From CAZSAL01 sp964604825 (GTDB lineage: Bacteria; Elusimicrobiota; Elusimicrobia; 2-01-FULL-59-12): DNA of 23,078 nt. The stretch is taken from positions 1-23,078 of the forward strand of contig CAZSAL010000042.1 in the NCBI GenBank assembly GCA_964604825.1, given 5' to 3'. The notes under the pieces were generated by a model that did not search any database, was not told the DNA's origin, and saw nothing but the letters and a program-made list of their open reading frames with translations. Positions 1-7,680 of this stretch are shown piece by piece. Positions within the stretch are counted from its first letter, which is position 1. Each line of letters starts with the position of its first letter. Made by a program: the position numbers and the translations under genes.

Positions 1-234
1 ATCTATCGCCCACATCAAAATGTCGGGTGATGAAAAGTTATCGGAGCTTTTGGGTGTCGTTACGACAACTGGAAAGCCCCATGGTTTTTTAGTAAAATTC
101 ATCGTGCTTCGATCTCGACGATACTGTTCCTCGTATAATTTCTTCAGTCAGTATCGTCCCGGCATTGAGAACATCAATTGGCGGACGGGACGATTTCATC
201 CTCCTATCAAAGTTAGTTCAGGACGGAAAACCCA
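1..234 (+). promoter_or_regulatory. Leader region with alternative inverted repeats ahead of the LPS/PTS operon
   Basis: No recognisable gene is present here; a 72-codon open frame (20-238) has no family features. Two perfect inverted repeats share a middle strand. GACGATACTG (117-126) pairs with CAGTATCGTC (149-158), and ATCGTCCCG (153-161) pairs with CGGGACGAT (186-194). The two hairpins overlap and therefore exclude each other. A TATAAT hexamer (134-139) lies in the loop of the first, without a convincing -35 box. A compact palindrome TGTCGT-T-ACGACA lies at 55-67. The pattern would suit an operator/promoter or an attenuator leader, or a degenerate palindromic repeat; the sequence alone does not decide. 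The gene belonging to the left edge is not visible. Confidence 0.35.
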
Positions 235-1290
235 TTGAAGAACCGGCTGCAAACTGCCCATAGAATCTCAAAAAGGCGCCACGCGTTGGAACGCGACGGC
301 AGCGTGAACGCCGCTGAATGGCGTTCTCTAATCCACCGGTTTTCTCAGCTCAAAACTCTCGTAGTCGGCGATCTTATGCTGGACCATTTTGTGTGGGGGG
401 CGGTTTCACGGATTTCTCCGGAGGCGCCCGTCCCTGTGGTTGAAGTGCTGCGGGAGACTGAAATGCCGGGCGGGGCCGGGAATGTGGCGATAAATATGGC
501 GGTTCTCGGGGCCCAGGTGCAGACTATCGGAGTTATCGGCCAGGATGCGGCAGGCGAACGCCTGAACGACCGTTTAAAGAATTTCGGAGTCCACTCGGAA
601 TTTGCCATCCGCACTCAAGAACGGCCTACTATTTTGAAGACGCGGATAATTGCCCATCATCAGCAGGTGGTGCGCGTGGACAGGGAGGTAAGGGGGGATC
701 TTTCTGTTGATCTCAAACATCGCGTACTTGAGCAGGTCAAGGCCCTTCTGCCTCAGGTTCATGCCGTGGTTCTTTCCGATTACGGTAAGGGCGTAGTTGA
801 CCATCCGCTTATCAATGCGCTCATCCCTCTATGCCGCGCGCGCCGCATCCCCATTACGGTTGATCCAAAGACTGAGAATTTTCGTTATTACCGGCATGTC
901 ACCTGCCTTACTCCGAATTTGAAAGAGGCTATGGAAGGGGCGGGTGTTTTCCGCATTGCCTGCGAAGGAGATGTCGAGGCGCTGGGCCACAGGATTTTAA
1001 AACTTTTAGCAAGCGATTCTGTCCTTATCACCCGCGGCGAGCAGGGGATGAGCCTTTTTGAACATGGAAAACAGCCGCGGCATATCCCCACCAGGGCGCG
1101 GGAAGTTTTTGACGTAACAGGCGCCGGGGATACCGTTATAAGCGTCCTGACTATGGCTCTGGCGGCCGGGGCTTCCGTGCGCGACGCCGCGGAACTGGCG
1201 AATTTCGCCGCGGGCGTGGTTGTGGGCAAAATCGGCACCGCAAACGTCACGCCGAAAGAACTGCTTACCGCGATAAAAGATCATGTCTGA
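235..1290 (+). CDS. rfaE1: D-glycero-beta-D-manno-heptose-7-phosphate kinase (RfaE domain I / HldE1)
   Basis: This PfkB/ribokinase-family sugar kinase should phosphorylate heptose 7-phosphate at C1 in the cytoplasm for ADP-heptose synthesis in the LPS inner core. The family start TLVVGDLMLDHF lies near residue 41, followed by RISPEAPVPVVEV and the sugar-binding GGAGNVAINMAVLGAQ. The anion-hole/catalytic motif DVTGAGD is at residues 293-299, with Asp299 as the expected base. The cytidylyltransferase domain II of bifunctional HldE is absent, so a separate hldE2/rfaE2 is expected elsewhere. The start is uncertain: TTG at 235 has AGGA about 10 nt upstream but gives about 40 residues before the core, and GTG at 304 would shorten it. 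It overlaps kdsB by 8 nt and is the first gene of the long operon. ADP-heptose enzymology is family knowledge; the exact anomer is inferred. Confidence 0.88.
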   Translation: MKNRLQTAHRISKRRHALERDGSVNAAEWRSLIHRFSQLKTLVVGDLMLDHFVWGAVSRISPEAPVPVVEVLRETEMPGGAGNVAINMAVLGAQVQTIGVIGQDAAGERLNDRLKNFGVHSEFAIRTQERPTILKTRIIAHHQQVVRVDREVRGDLSVDLKHRVLEQVKALLPQVHAVVLSDYGKGVVDHPLINALIPLCRARRIPITVDPKTENFRYYRHVTCLTPNLKEAMEGAGVFRIACEGDVEALGHRILKLLASDSVLITRGEQGMSLFEHGKQPRHIPTRAREVFDVTGAGDTVISVLTMALAAGASVRDAAELANFAAGVVVGKIGTANVTPKELLTAIKDHV

Positions 1291-2035
1291 GCGGGAAGTT
1301 CTGGCCGTAATCCCTTCCAGGATGGGCGCTCAGCGTTTTCCAGGCAAGCCGCTGGCTGTTATTGCGGGCAAGCCTCTGGTCCAGCGCGTATGGGAGGCCG
1401 CATCCGCCGCAAAAAAAGTTACGCGCGTTATTGTGGCTACGGATGATGAACGCATTATAAAAGTCGTGCATGGTTTTGGCGGTGAAGCCGTAATGACGCC
1501 GAAGCTTTGCCCCAGCGGTACGGACCGTGTAGCTTATGTGGCGCGCCGTAGCCGGGCCGGAATTGTCGTTAACGTTCAGGGCGATGAGCCTCTTTTGTCT
1601 CCGCGGACCATTGATCAGGTAGTCTCAGTTCTGCAATCCGATCCGGATGCCGTAATGTCCACCGCCGTACGCAGGCCGGAAAGCGATGCGGAATGGCGGA
1701 ATCCCAACGCAGTTAAGGCGGTGGTAGACCGGAAAAATCGCGCGTTGTATTTTTCCCGGGCGCCGCTGCCCTGGAGCGATGGAAATGACGTCCGGTCGCC
1801 GCGGTGGGTGCATATCGGCCTGTACGCTTTTAAACGCAATTTTTTGTTCAGGTTTGCCGCGCTGGCGCCGTCGCCTCTGGAAAAGCTTGAGCGACTTGAG
1901 CAGCTGCGCGTTCTGGAACATGGTTTTTCGATAAAAGTCGTTGTCTCGCCGTCGATGACGCAAGCGATCGACCGGCCGGATGATGTTGGAAAAGTGGAAC
2001 GAATTCTGGCAAAAGCCATACGAGGGAATAAATAA
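1283..2035 (+). CDS. kdsB: 3-deoxy-manno-octulosonate cytidylyltransferase (CMP-KDO synthetase)
   Basis: This enzyme activates KDO with CTP to give CMP-KDO, the donor for KDO transfer to lipid A, in the cytoplasm. The 250-residue protein has the usual family length and opens with the nucleotide-binding signature LAVIPSRMGAQRFPGKPLA. VIVATDDERI and VVNVQGDEPLL follow, typical of KdsB, then HIGLYAFKRNFL and LEKLEQLRVLE-like segments (here LEKLERLEQLRVLEHG). The ATG at 1283 overlaps the rfaE1 stop in ATGTCTGA. The stop shares one base with the pyrG start (TAATG), which indicates translational coupling. The neighbour pyrG makes the CTP this reaction consumes, and kdsA and kdsD supply the KDO precursor. 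Confidence 0.95.
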   Translation: MSEREVLAVIPSRMGAQRFPGKPLAVIAGKPLVQRVWEAASAAKKVTRVIVATDDERIIKVVHGFGGEAVMTPKLCPSGTDRVAYVARRSRAGIVVNVQGDEPLLSPRTIDQVVSVLQSDPDAVMSTAVRRPESDAEWRNPNAVKAVVDRKNRALYFSRAPLPWSDGNDVRSPRWVHIGLYAFKRNFLFRFAALAPSPLEKLERLEQLRVLEHGFSIKVVVSPSMTQAIDRPDDVGKVERILAKAIRGNK

Positions 2036-3660
2036 TGACCAAATATATCTTTGTGACCGGCGGTGTAGTGTCGTCCCTGGGGAAGGGGATTACGGCTTCT
2101 TCGCTGGCCCGCCTGCTGAAGTCGCGCGGCCTCCGCGTCGACATGCTCAAGTTTGATCCTTACCTCAACGTGGATCCGGGCACCATGAGCCCGTATCAGC
2201 ACGGAGAAGTTTTTGTGACTGAAGACGGCGCGGAAACTGATCTTGACCTGGGGCATTACGAACGTTTCCTCGATCAGGACATGTTCCGGAAAAACAACTG
2301 CACGGCCGGACAGATTTACGATGCCGTTCTGGCAAAGGAACGCCACGGCGAATTCCTGGGAAAAACGGTTCAGGTTATTCCGCACATTACCAACGAAATC
2401 AAATCCCGGGTAACGCGTCTTGGCGCCGGAAAAGATGTGATTATCGTTGAGGTCGGGGGAACCGTGGGCGACATTGAAAGCCTCCCGTTCCTTGAGGCGA
2501 TCCGGCAGCTCAGGCTCGATGTGGGAAGGGACAATGTTTTATATATCCATGTAACGCTTGTTCCCTATATCCGGTCGTCGGACGAGATGAAAACCAAGCC
2601 AACCCAGCATTCGGTGGGCAAACTGCGGGAGATCGGAATAGACCCGGACATCATCGTTTGCCGCACGGAAAAGCCGCTGGACGAGGAACTGCGCCAGAAA
2701 ATCGGGCTTTTCTGCAGCGTCCCTGTCGAAGCGGTGATCGAGGCGCGGGATGTGCCGTCGATTTATGAAGTGGCGTTGTCCTTTGAGCGCGAAGGCCTTG
2801 ATGAGCTTGCCTTAATGCAGTTGCGGCAGCGCAGCCACAGACAGGGCATGGAAGAATGGTCTCAAATGGTTGAGAAGATAAAGAACCCGCGGAAGCGGGT
2901 TACGGTCGCTCTGGCTGGAAAATACGTGGAGCTGAAAGACGCCTATAAATCGGTGGTTGAAGCGCTGATCCACGGAGGAATCGCCAACGACAGCAGGGTC
3001 GTCATAAAATATATCGACGTAGAATCGCCTGATCTGGAAAAAGAACTGTCGGAAGTTCAGGGGATCCTTGTCCCGGGCGGGTTTGGCGACAGGGGTGTTG
3101 AAGGCAAAATCTCCGTGGCACGATTTGCCCGCGAGAACAAAGTGCCGTATCTGGGGCTTTGCCTGGGAATGCAGGTGGCCGTTATTGAATACGCACGGAA
3201 TGTATGCGGGCTGAAGAACGCAAACTCCACTGAGTTCAATGCCCGGACCCCTCATCCGGTGATAGATATTCTGCCGGAGCAGAAAAATATCCAGAACAAA
3301 GGCGGAACGATGCGTCTTGGGGTCTATCCCTGTAAAGTCAGGTCGGGTTCCCTTGCGGCCGCGCTTTACGGCAAGACGCTGGTCGGCGAACGCCACCGTC
3401 ACCGTTACGAGTTCAATCCTAAATACCGCAAGACGATCGAATCCCGCGGCCTCCGGGTTACCGGGGAATATGCGGAAAAACATCTGGCCGAGATTGTTGA
3501 ATTGCCTGAGCATCCCTTCTTCGTAGCCGTACAGTTTCATCCGGAGTTTAAATCCCGGCCCACGCGGCCGCATCCTCTATTCCGCGGTTTTATAGGCGCC
3601 GCTCTGGAATTCCGCGCCATGCATTTCCAGGAGCCGGTCTCCGCGCCGGTGGTTATATAG
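2035..3660 (+). CDS. pyrG: CTP synthase (glutamine-hydrolysing)
   Basis: CTP synthase converts UTP to CTP using ATP and glutamine-derived ammonia. The 541-residue length is standard. The N-terminal synthetase domain (about 1-270) begins KYIFVTGGVVSSLGKGI, with the P-loop-like GGVVSSLGKG and the conserved DPYLNVDPGTMSPYQHGE segment. The C-terminal class I glutamine amidotransferase domain (about 290-530) carries LGLCLGMQ, with the nucleophile at Cys376, and the His-Glu pair in QFHPEF. A good ribosome binding site (GAGGGA, 2022-2027) precedes the ATG. Placement between kdsB and kdsA links CTP supply to CMP-KDO production; kdsB-pyrG-kdsA neighbourhoods are common in LPS-producing bacteria. Nothing appears truncated. 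Confidence 0.97.
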   Translation: MTKYIFVTGGVVSSLGKGITASSLARLLKSRGLRVDMLKFDPYLNVDPGTMSPYQHGEVFVTEDGAETDLDLGHYERFLDQDMFRKNNCTAGQIYDAVLAKERHGEFLGKTVQVIPHITNEIKSRVTRLGAGKDVIIVEVGGTVGDIESLPFLEAIRQLRLDVGRDNVLYIHVTLVPYIRSSDEMKTKPTQHSVGKLREIGIDPDIIVCRTEKPLDEELRQKIGLFCSVPVEAVIEARDVPSIYEVALSFEREGLDELALMQLRQRSHRQGMEEWSQMVEKIKNPRKRVTVALAGKYVELKDAYKSVVEALIHGGIANDSRVVIKYIDVESPDLEKELSEVQGILVPGGFGDRGVEGKISVARFARENKVPYLGLCLGMQVAVIEYARNVCGLKNANSTEFNARTPHPVIDILPEQKNIQNKGGTMRLGVYPCKVRSGSLAAALYGKTLVGERHRHRYEFNPKYRKTIESRGLRVTGEYAEKHLAEIVELPEHPFFVAVQFHPEFKSRPTRPHPLFRGFIGAALEFRAMHFQEPVSAPVVI

Positions 3661-3665
3661 GGGCG

Positions 3666-4523
3666 ATGATAACCGCGATGCCCCGCTCCGTCCCAGTAAA
3701 AAATATCAGCTTGAATGGCAGGCATATTGGGAACGAGCGCCCGCTGCTGTTCATCGCGGGTCCCTGCGTTATTGAATCCAGGGACTTCACCATTCGAGTG
3801 GCGCTCCGGCTGCGGGAATTTGCGCGCCGGTTTAATGTTTTTTTCATATTCAAGGCGTCTTATGACAAGGCGAACCGCAGTTCGGTATCTTCTTTTCGCG
3901 GGCCCGGGCTGAACGAAGGTTTGAAAATCCTCCGGCTCGTCAAGGAAAAGGTGGGCTGCCCGATTCTTACGGATGTTCATTCCGTTGAAGATGTGAAACG
4001 CGCGGCGGAAGTCGTTGATGTGCTGCAAATCCCGGCTTTTCTTTGCCGCCAGACCGACCTGTTGAAAGCCTGCGGCGAAACCGGCAAACTGGTGAATGTG
4101 AAAAAAGGACAGTTCCTGGCTCCCTGGGATATGGGAAATGTCATAGCCAAGATTGAAGCGACCGGGAACAGTCATATTCTCGTAACGGAACGCGGTACCT
4201 CATTCGGCTATAACAATCTTGTCGTAGACATGCGTTCCCTGTCGGTTTTGAAACAGTTTGGTTATCCCGTAATATACGATGCGACGCACAGCGTTCAGCT
4301 GCCGGGAGCGCGTGGGAACGTTTCTGGAGGGCAGCGCGAATACCTGCTCCCTCTGGCAAAAGCGGCCGTGTCTGTTGGTATTGCGGGGGTATTTACGGAA
4401 GTTCATCCGGATCCATCCCGGGCTCTTTCCGACGGGCCAAACAGCCTGCCGCTGCGGGACGTTCCGCAGTTCATCAAAACGCTGAAGGTTTTCGATAAGG
4501 CTGCCAAAGGAGTGAGGGTATGA
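3666..4523 (+). CDS. kdsA: 3-deoxy-8-phosphooctulonate synthase (KDO-8-P synthase), metal-dependent type
   Basis: KdsA condenses phosphoenolpyruvate with arabinose 5-phosphate to KDO 8-phosphate. The 285-residue TIM-barrel protein shows FKASYDKANRSS, RGPGLNEGLKI, AFLCRQTDLL, VKKGQFLAPWDMGN and FGYNNLVVDMRSL. Cys34 in LFIAGPCVIES takes the place of the Asn of the E. coli-type enzyme. The other metal ligands of the Aquifex-type enzyme are also visible: His in YDATHSVQLPG, Glu in FTEVHPDP and Asp in ALSDGP. I therefore call it the metal-dependent class. The start at 3666 lies 5 nt after pyrG; a second in-frame ATG at 3678 is possible. It overlaps the next gene by ATGA. Confidence 0.95.
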   Translation: MITAMPRSVPVKNISLNGRHIGNERPLLFIAGPCVIESRDFTIRVALRLREFARRFNVFFIFKASYDKANRSSVSSFRGPGLNEGLKILRLVKEKVGCPILTDVHSVEDVKRAAEVVDVLQIPAFLCRQTDLLKACGETGKLVNVKKGQFLAPWDMGNVIAKIEATGNSHILVTERGTSFGYNNLVVDMRSLSVLKQFGYPVIYDATHSVQLPGARGNVSGGQREYLLPLAKAAVSVGIAGVFTEVHPDPSRALSDGPNSLPLRDVPQFIKTLKVFDKAAKGVRV

Positions 4524-4774
4524 AATGTCCGCAATGCCAGACGGAAAATAAGGACCAGGCAAAATCATGCCGGAAATGTGGAGTAAATCTGCAGTTGCCG
4601 CCCCTCTGGAAACCGACATGGAAATGGCATGGTAAGGCATTGCTGATAATTTATGCGGTACTGATCGTTGTGTTTTTTGTAGTCAAAGCCCTGCTTAAGC
4701 CTTATGTCCGCCAGCTTCCTGCGGATGTTACTCCCTGGTTGCACCCCGAGGTGTATAAAAATGCCGTTAAGTGA
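4520..4774 (+). CDS. Small zinc-ribbon, single-pass membrane protein of unknown function
   Basis: This 84-residue protein begins with a two-knuckle zinc ribbon, CPQC (Cys3, Cys6) and CRKC (Cys17, Cys20). A tryptophan-rich linker (Trp30, 34, 36) and one hydrophobic segment at about residues 40-59 follow, then a short basic tail. The topology suggests a cytoplasmic zinc ribbon anchored in the inner membrane. I do not recognise the family beyond the generic zinc-ribbon type. The start is well supported by GGAG before the ATG and a 4-nt overlap with kdsA. Its end overlaps kdsD by 14 nt, so it is firmly embedded in the KDO gene series and likely cotranslated. A role in LPS biosynthesis would only be inferred from position. 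Confidence 0.75.
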   Translation: MKCPQCQTENKDQAKSCRKCGVNLQLPPLWKPTWKWHGKALLIIYAVLIVVFFVVKALLKPYVRQLPADVTPWLHPEVYKNAVK

Positions 4775-5738
4775 CGCCCGGATATTAAAGCGGGCGCGGG
4801 ATGTCCTGCGCCTTGAAGCATGCGCCGTTGCCGCGCAGGTGCGCAGCCTTGGCAAAAATTTTGTCCGGGCGGTGCGGCTGACAGCCTGCTGTAAAGGCCG
4901 CGTGGTCGTTATCGGCGTGGGAAAATCCGGATTGATCGGACGGAAAATATCCGCTACGCTCGCATCGACAGGCACTCCTTCCACCTTTGTCCATCCTTCG
5001 GAAGGGATTCACGGCGATCTGGGAATGATTACCCCCGGAGACGTAGTGCTTGCCCTTTCGTATTCAGGTGAAACCGACGAACTGAAACGCCTGCTGCCGT
5101 CGCTGCGCGCCATAGGCATTCCTATGGTGGCCCTTACCAGCAGGCCGCATTCCAGGCTTGGGAGAGCCGCCACCATAGTAATCCCGGTGCATATACGTCG
5201 CGAGGCCTGCCCCTATAATTTAACCCCCACGACATCGACTACGGCAATGCTCGCCTTGGGCGATGCGCTGGCCATGTCCATCATGGATTCAAAGGGATTC
5301 CGCCGTGAAGATTTTGCCAGACTGCACCCGGGAGGAACGCTGGGCAAGCGTCTTCTCTGGACGGTGGGAGATGTCATGCACCGGGGAAAGAGCAATCCTG
5401 TGGTCAGAAAAGACCAGTCCGTGCGCTCTGCTCTGGATGTCATGACGAAAACCAGGACTGGGGCGACAAGCGTAGTTGACGGTTCGAAAAAGCTGATTGG
5501 ATATTTCACCGACGGAGACTTCCGCCGGCTGGCCCCTCGTGATCCGCTGATTCTGTCAAAAACCGTTGAAAAAGTGATGACCAGGAAGCCGCATGTGTTG
5601 TCGATGGAGACCCGCGTCGGGGAAGCCGCAGATCTGTTGCGCAGATTTAAGTGCGACAATATGCCGGTGGTGGACCGCCTCGGAAGGCCGGTGGGCCTGC
5701 TGGACGAGCGCGATCTCCTGTCCGAAGGCCTGCTCTAG
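4761..5738 (+). CDS. kdsD: Arabinose-5-phosphate isomerase (KdsD / KpsF / GutQ family)
   Basis: This enzyme interconverts ribulose 5-phosphate and arabinose 5-phosphate, the substrate of KdsA. With the start chosen here it has 325 residues, the usual length. The SIS domain (about 30-180) shows VIGVGKSGLIGRKISATL (Lys55), FVHPSEGIHGDLGM and LSYSGETDELKRLLP. HPGGTLGKRLL marks the end of the catalytic part. Two CBS domains follow (VGDVMHRG...GYFTDGDFRRL and VEKVMTRKP...GLLDERDLL). I chose the ATG at 4761 because GAGGTG lies 7 nt upstream and the family alignment begins there; an upstream ATG at 4704 would add 19 residues overlapping the previous gene. The kdsC phosphatase gene that often follows is absent. 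Confidence 0.93.
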   Translation: MPLSDARILKRARDVLRLEACAVAAQVRSLGKNFVRAVRLTACCKGRVVVIGVGKSGLIGRKISATLASTGTPSTFVHPSEGIHGDLGMITPGDVVLALSYSGETDELKRLLPSLRAIGIPMVALTSRPHSRLGRAATIVIPVHIRREACPYNLTPTTSTTAMLALGDALAMSIMDSKGFRREDFARLHPGGTLGKRLLWTVGDVMHRGKSNPVVRKDQSVRSALDVMTKTRTGATSVVDGSKKLIGYFTDGDFRRLAPRDPLILSKTVEKVMTRKPHVLSMETRVGEAADLLRRFKCDNMPVVDRLGRPVGLLDERDLLSEGLL

Positions 5739-5758
5739 TGCCGGGGACACAACGCTAA

Positions 5759-6292
5759 ATGAGTTTATGGCGCCGCACGGCATGGGCCGCTATCGTCCTG
5801 TGTATGTTAGGATGTCATAAAGGATCGTCGAACGTCGTGTCACTTGCTGACGACAAGGCGCCAACGCAGATTCTTGCGAATTTTCAGCTTCAGGATATTC
5901 AAAACGGGACAAAGGTAATGACGCTGAACTCGGTTGAAGGCAGGATTTACGAACAGGAACATCGAACGGATCTGGAAAAGCCTGTTGTCGTTTTCTATAA
6001 GGCAAATAAGATCGCTTCCACCCTGACTGCTCCAAAGGGGCAGATTCAGATGGAGACGCATGATATGTCGGCGTGGGGCGGGGTGACGGTCGTATCTCAG
6101 GATAGTTCAACATTGACTACCGAACGTCTTCGCTACGACGCAAAGCTGCAGAAGATGCTTTCCGAAGATCCGGTTCATCTGGAAAAGCCGGATTCGATTA
6201 CTGACGGCATTGGTATGACGGCTACGCCGGATCTTCGCAATATTAACATCGGCCATGAAAAGGTCGTGATGAAAAATGCCGCGAAACGTTAA
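5759..6292 (+). CDS. lptC: LPS export ABC transporter periplasmic protein LptC, predicted lipoprotein
   Basis: LptC couples the inner-membrane LptBFG transporter to the periplasmic LptA bridge. The 177-residue protein starts with basic residues and a hydrophobic segment ending in a lipobox-like LCMLGC, so Cys19 may be lipidated. The body is beta-rich and follows the LptC/OstA pattern: FQLQDIQNGTKVMTLNSVEGRIYEQ, then LTAPKGQIQMETHDMSAWGGVTVVS and LTTERLRYDAKLQKMLSEDPVHL. These are the repeating strands of a beta-jellyroll. It lies 20 nt after kdsD and overlaps lptA by 17 nt. A lipobox is unusual compared with E. coli LptC, which has a transmembrane anchor. The assignment rests on motif style plus the lptA-lptB context. 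Confidence 0.85.
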   Translation: MSLWRRTAWAAIVLCMLGCHKGSSNVVSLADDKAPTQILANFQLQDIQNGTKVMTLNSVEGRIYEQEHRTDLEKPVVVFYKANKIASTLTAPKGQIQMETHDMSAWGGVTVVSQDSSTLTTERLRYDAKLQKMLSEDPVHLEKPDSITDGIGMTATPDLRNINIGHEKVVMKNAAKR

Positions 6293-6956
6293 TATCGCCG
6301 CGTTGTTGATTGTTGCCGGGTGGGCGGGTTTATGCCGCGCTTCGCCCCTTCCGCCGGCGGCGGCTTCCGCCACGATCACAAGCGATGAACTGCAGCTTGT
6401 TGATCAGGGCGCGGAATCAATTTTTGTCGGGCATGTTGTTATTAAACAGGATTACTATACGCTATGGGCCGACAGAGTGCGCCAGGTGAAGGATACGGGA
6501 ATAGCGAATGCCTTTGGGCACGTTAAGGCTCTCTGGGCCCGGCCTGGTGAAGCCAGGATCCTGGGTACCGGGCTTTATGCAAAATACGATCCCAATACTG
6601 AGGAAGCCCAGCTTTGGAATCGTGCGGAGATTACCCGCTGGGAAACGGAAGCCGACACGTCTCCTGTGCATATTAAGGCGGATCATTTCATTTCCAGAGA
6701 AATGGAACAAAAGATGTGGGCCAAGGGAAATGTGTATATACGGAGGCCCGGAAATTTCTGGTCAAAATCTGAAGATGGGTTATATAACCAGGCCGAACAG
6801 GTTGTTTCTTTATGGGGGCCGCAACAGGTGGAAATGCAGTATATGGATGATAAGGGGGCGGCTCATTTTTTCAGCGATAGAGCGATGGTTTTTTTGTCGC
6901 CGAAACGGGTTCGTCTTCTGGATCATGTCAAGGGTCATATAGTCCCGGCGCCATGA
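6276..6956 (+). CDS. lptA: LptA/OstA-like LPS transport periplasmic protein
   Basis: This is a periplasmic OstA-fold protein expected to form the bridge that carries LPS to the outer membrane. The N-terminus is a signal peptide (NVNIAALLIVAGWAGLCRA, cleavage probably near Ala22). OstA-type repeats follow: ATITSDELQLVDQGAESIFVGHVVIKQDYYTLWADR, whose middle resembles the LptA strand pattern G-V-x-I-x-Q-x-x-x-x-L-A-D, then a second set (VHIKADHFIS...WAKGNVYIRRP). At 226 residues it is somewhat longer than E. coli LptA. It overlaps lptC and has a 4-nt overlap with lptB. LptD, LptF and LptG are not in this window. An alternative is a second LptC/OstA-like protein; context favours LptA. Confidence 0.82.
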   Translation: MPRNVNIAALLIVAGWAGLCRASPLPPAAASATITSDELQLVDQGAESIFVGHVVIKQDYYTLWADRVRQVKDTGIANAFGHVKALWARPGEARILGTGLYAKYDPNTEEAQLWNRAEITRWETEADTSPVHIKADHFISREMEQKMWAKGNVYIRRPGNFWSKSEDGLYNQAEQVVSLWGPQQVEMQYMDDKGAAHFFSDRAMVFLSPKRVRLLDHVKGHIVPAP

Positions 6957-7672
6957 CCCTGAAAATCGATTCGCTGGTAAAAAATTACGGCCATCGCTCT
7001 GTTGTCAGGGGTATTGATTTCGAGGTCGGACCGGGTGAGGTTGTCGGCCTGTTAGGGCCGAATGGCGCGGGTAAAACTACGTGTTTCTATATGATAGTGG
7101 GCCTTGTCCGCCCCGACAGCGGGCAGATTTTTCTGCAGGGGGAAAATATTACCGATGAACCCATGTACAGGCGCGCGCGCCTGGGTATCGGCTATCTGGC
7201 GCAGGAACCGTCGATTTTCCGGAGATTAACGGTCGAAGATAACCTCATGGCGATTCTTGAAATGCGGGATCTCCCGGGGCAGGATAAAAAGGCGAAGATG
7301 GATGGCCTGCTTGCGGAACTGGGACTGAGCGGCCTGCGCCGGCAGATGGCTTCGACGCTTTCCGGCGGTGAAAAAAGGCGCTGTGAAGTGGCCCGGGCCC
7401 TTGTGACCGACCCTCAATTTCTGTTGCTTGATGAACCTTTTGTCGGCATTGATCCTCTGGCTGTCACCGATTTGCAGAATGTTGTCCGCAAACTTAAAGC
7501 CCGTGGAATAGGGGTCCTGATAACAGATCATAACGTCCGGGATACTCTGGAAATTGTAGATCGAGCGTATATCATGTATGAGGGGCGGGTTCTGAGGTCC
7601 GGCAACGCCCGGGAGCTGCTTGCCGACCCTGAGGCGAGACGGGTTTATCTGGGAGAGAAATTCAGCTTGTGA
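6953..7672 (+). CDS. lptB: LPS export ABC transporter ATP-binding protein LptB
   Basis: LptB is the cytoplasmic ATPase that powers LPS extraction by LptFG. All ABC ATPase elements are present in the 239-residue protein: Walker A GPNGAGKTT, Q-loop AQEPSIFRRLTVEDNL (LptB-type), signature LSGGEKRRCEVARAL, Walker B LLLDEPFVGIDPLAV and H-loop ITDHNVRDTL. The stretch VRDTLEIVDRAYIMYEGRV is characteristic of LptB. The ATG overlaps the lptA stop (ATGA), so translation is probably coupled. The gene after it is hpf; the rpoN gene that sits between lptB and hpf in many Proteobacteria is absent, with only 8 nt between the two frames. Confidence 0.96.
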   Translation: MTLKIDSLVKNYGHRSVVRGIDFEVGPGEVVGLLGPNGAGKTTCFYMIVGLVRPDSGQIFLQGENITDEPMYRRARLGIGYLAQEPSIFRRLTVEDNLMAILEMRDLPGQDKKAKMDGLLAELGLSGLRRQMASTLSGGEKRRCEVARALVTDPQFLLLDEPFVGIDPLAVTDLQNVVRKLKARGIGVLITDHNVRDTLEIVDRAYIMYEGRVLRSGNARELLADPEARRVYLGEKFSL

Positions 7673-7680
7673 GGTGACGC

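Noticed and set aside
20..238. 72-codon open frame at the left edge
   Set aside because: It has no family motif, an unusual composition, and runs through overlapping inverted repeats; more likely non-coding leader or repeat DNA.
1615..2385. 256-codon minus-strand open frame
   Set aside because: It is antisense to kdsB and pyrG, both clearly recognised, and its translation is arginine/serine-rich with no domain pattern.
2812..3573. 253-codon minus-strand open frame
   Set aside because: Shadow of pyrG; no recognisable motif.
4704..4760. Longer start for kdsD
   Set aside because: The ATG at 4761 has GAGGTG at the right distance and matches the family N-terminus; the extra 19 residues only overlap the zinc-ribbon gene.
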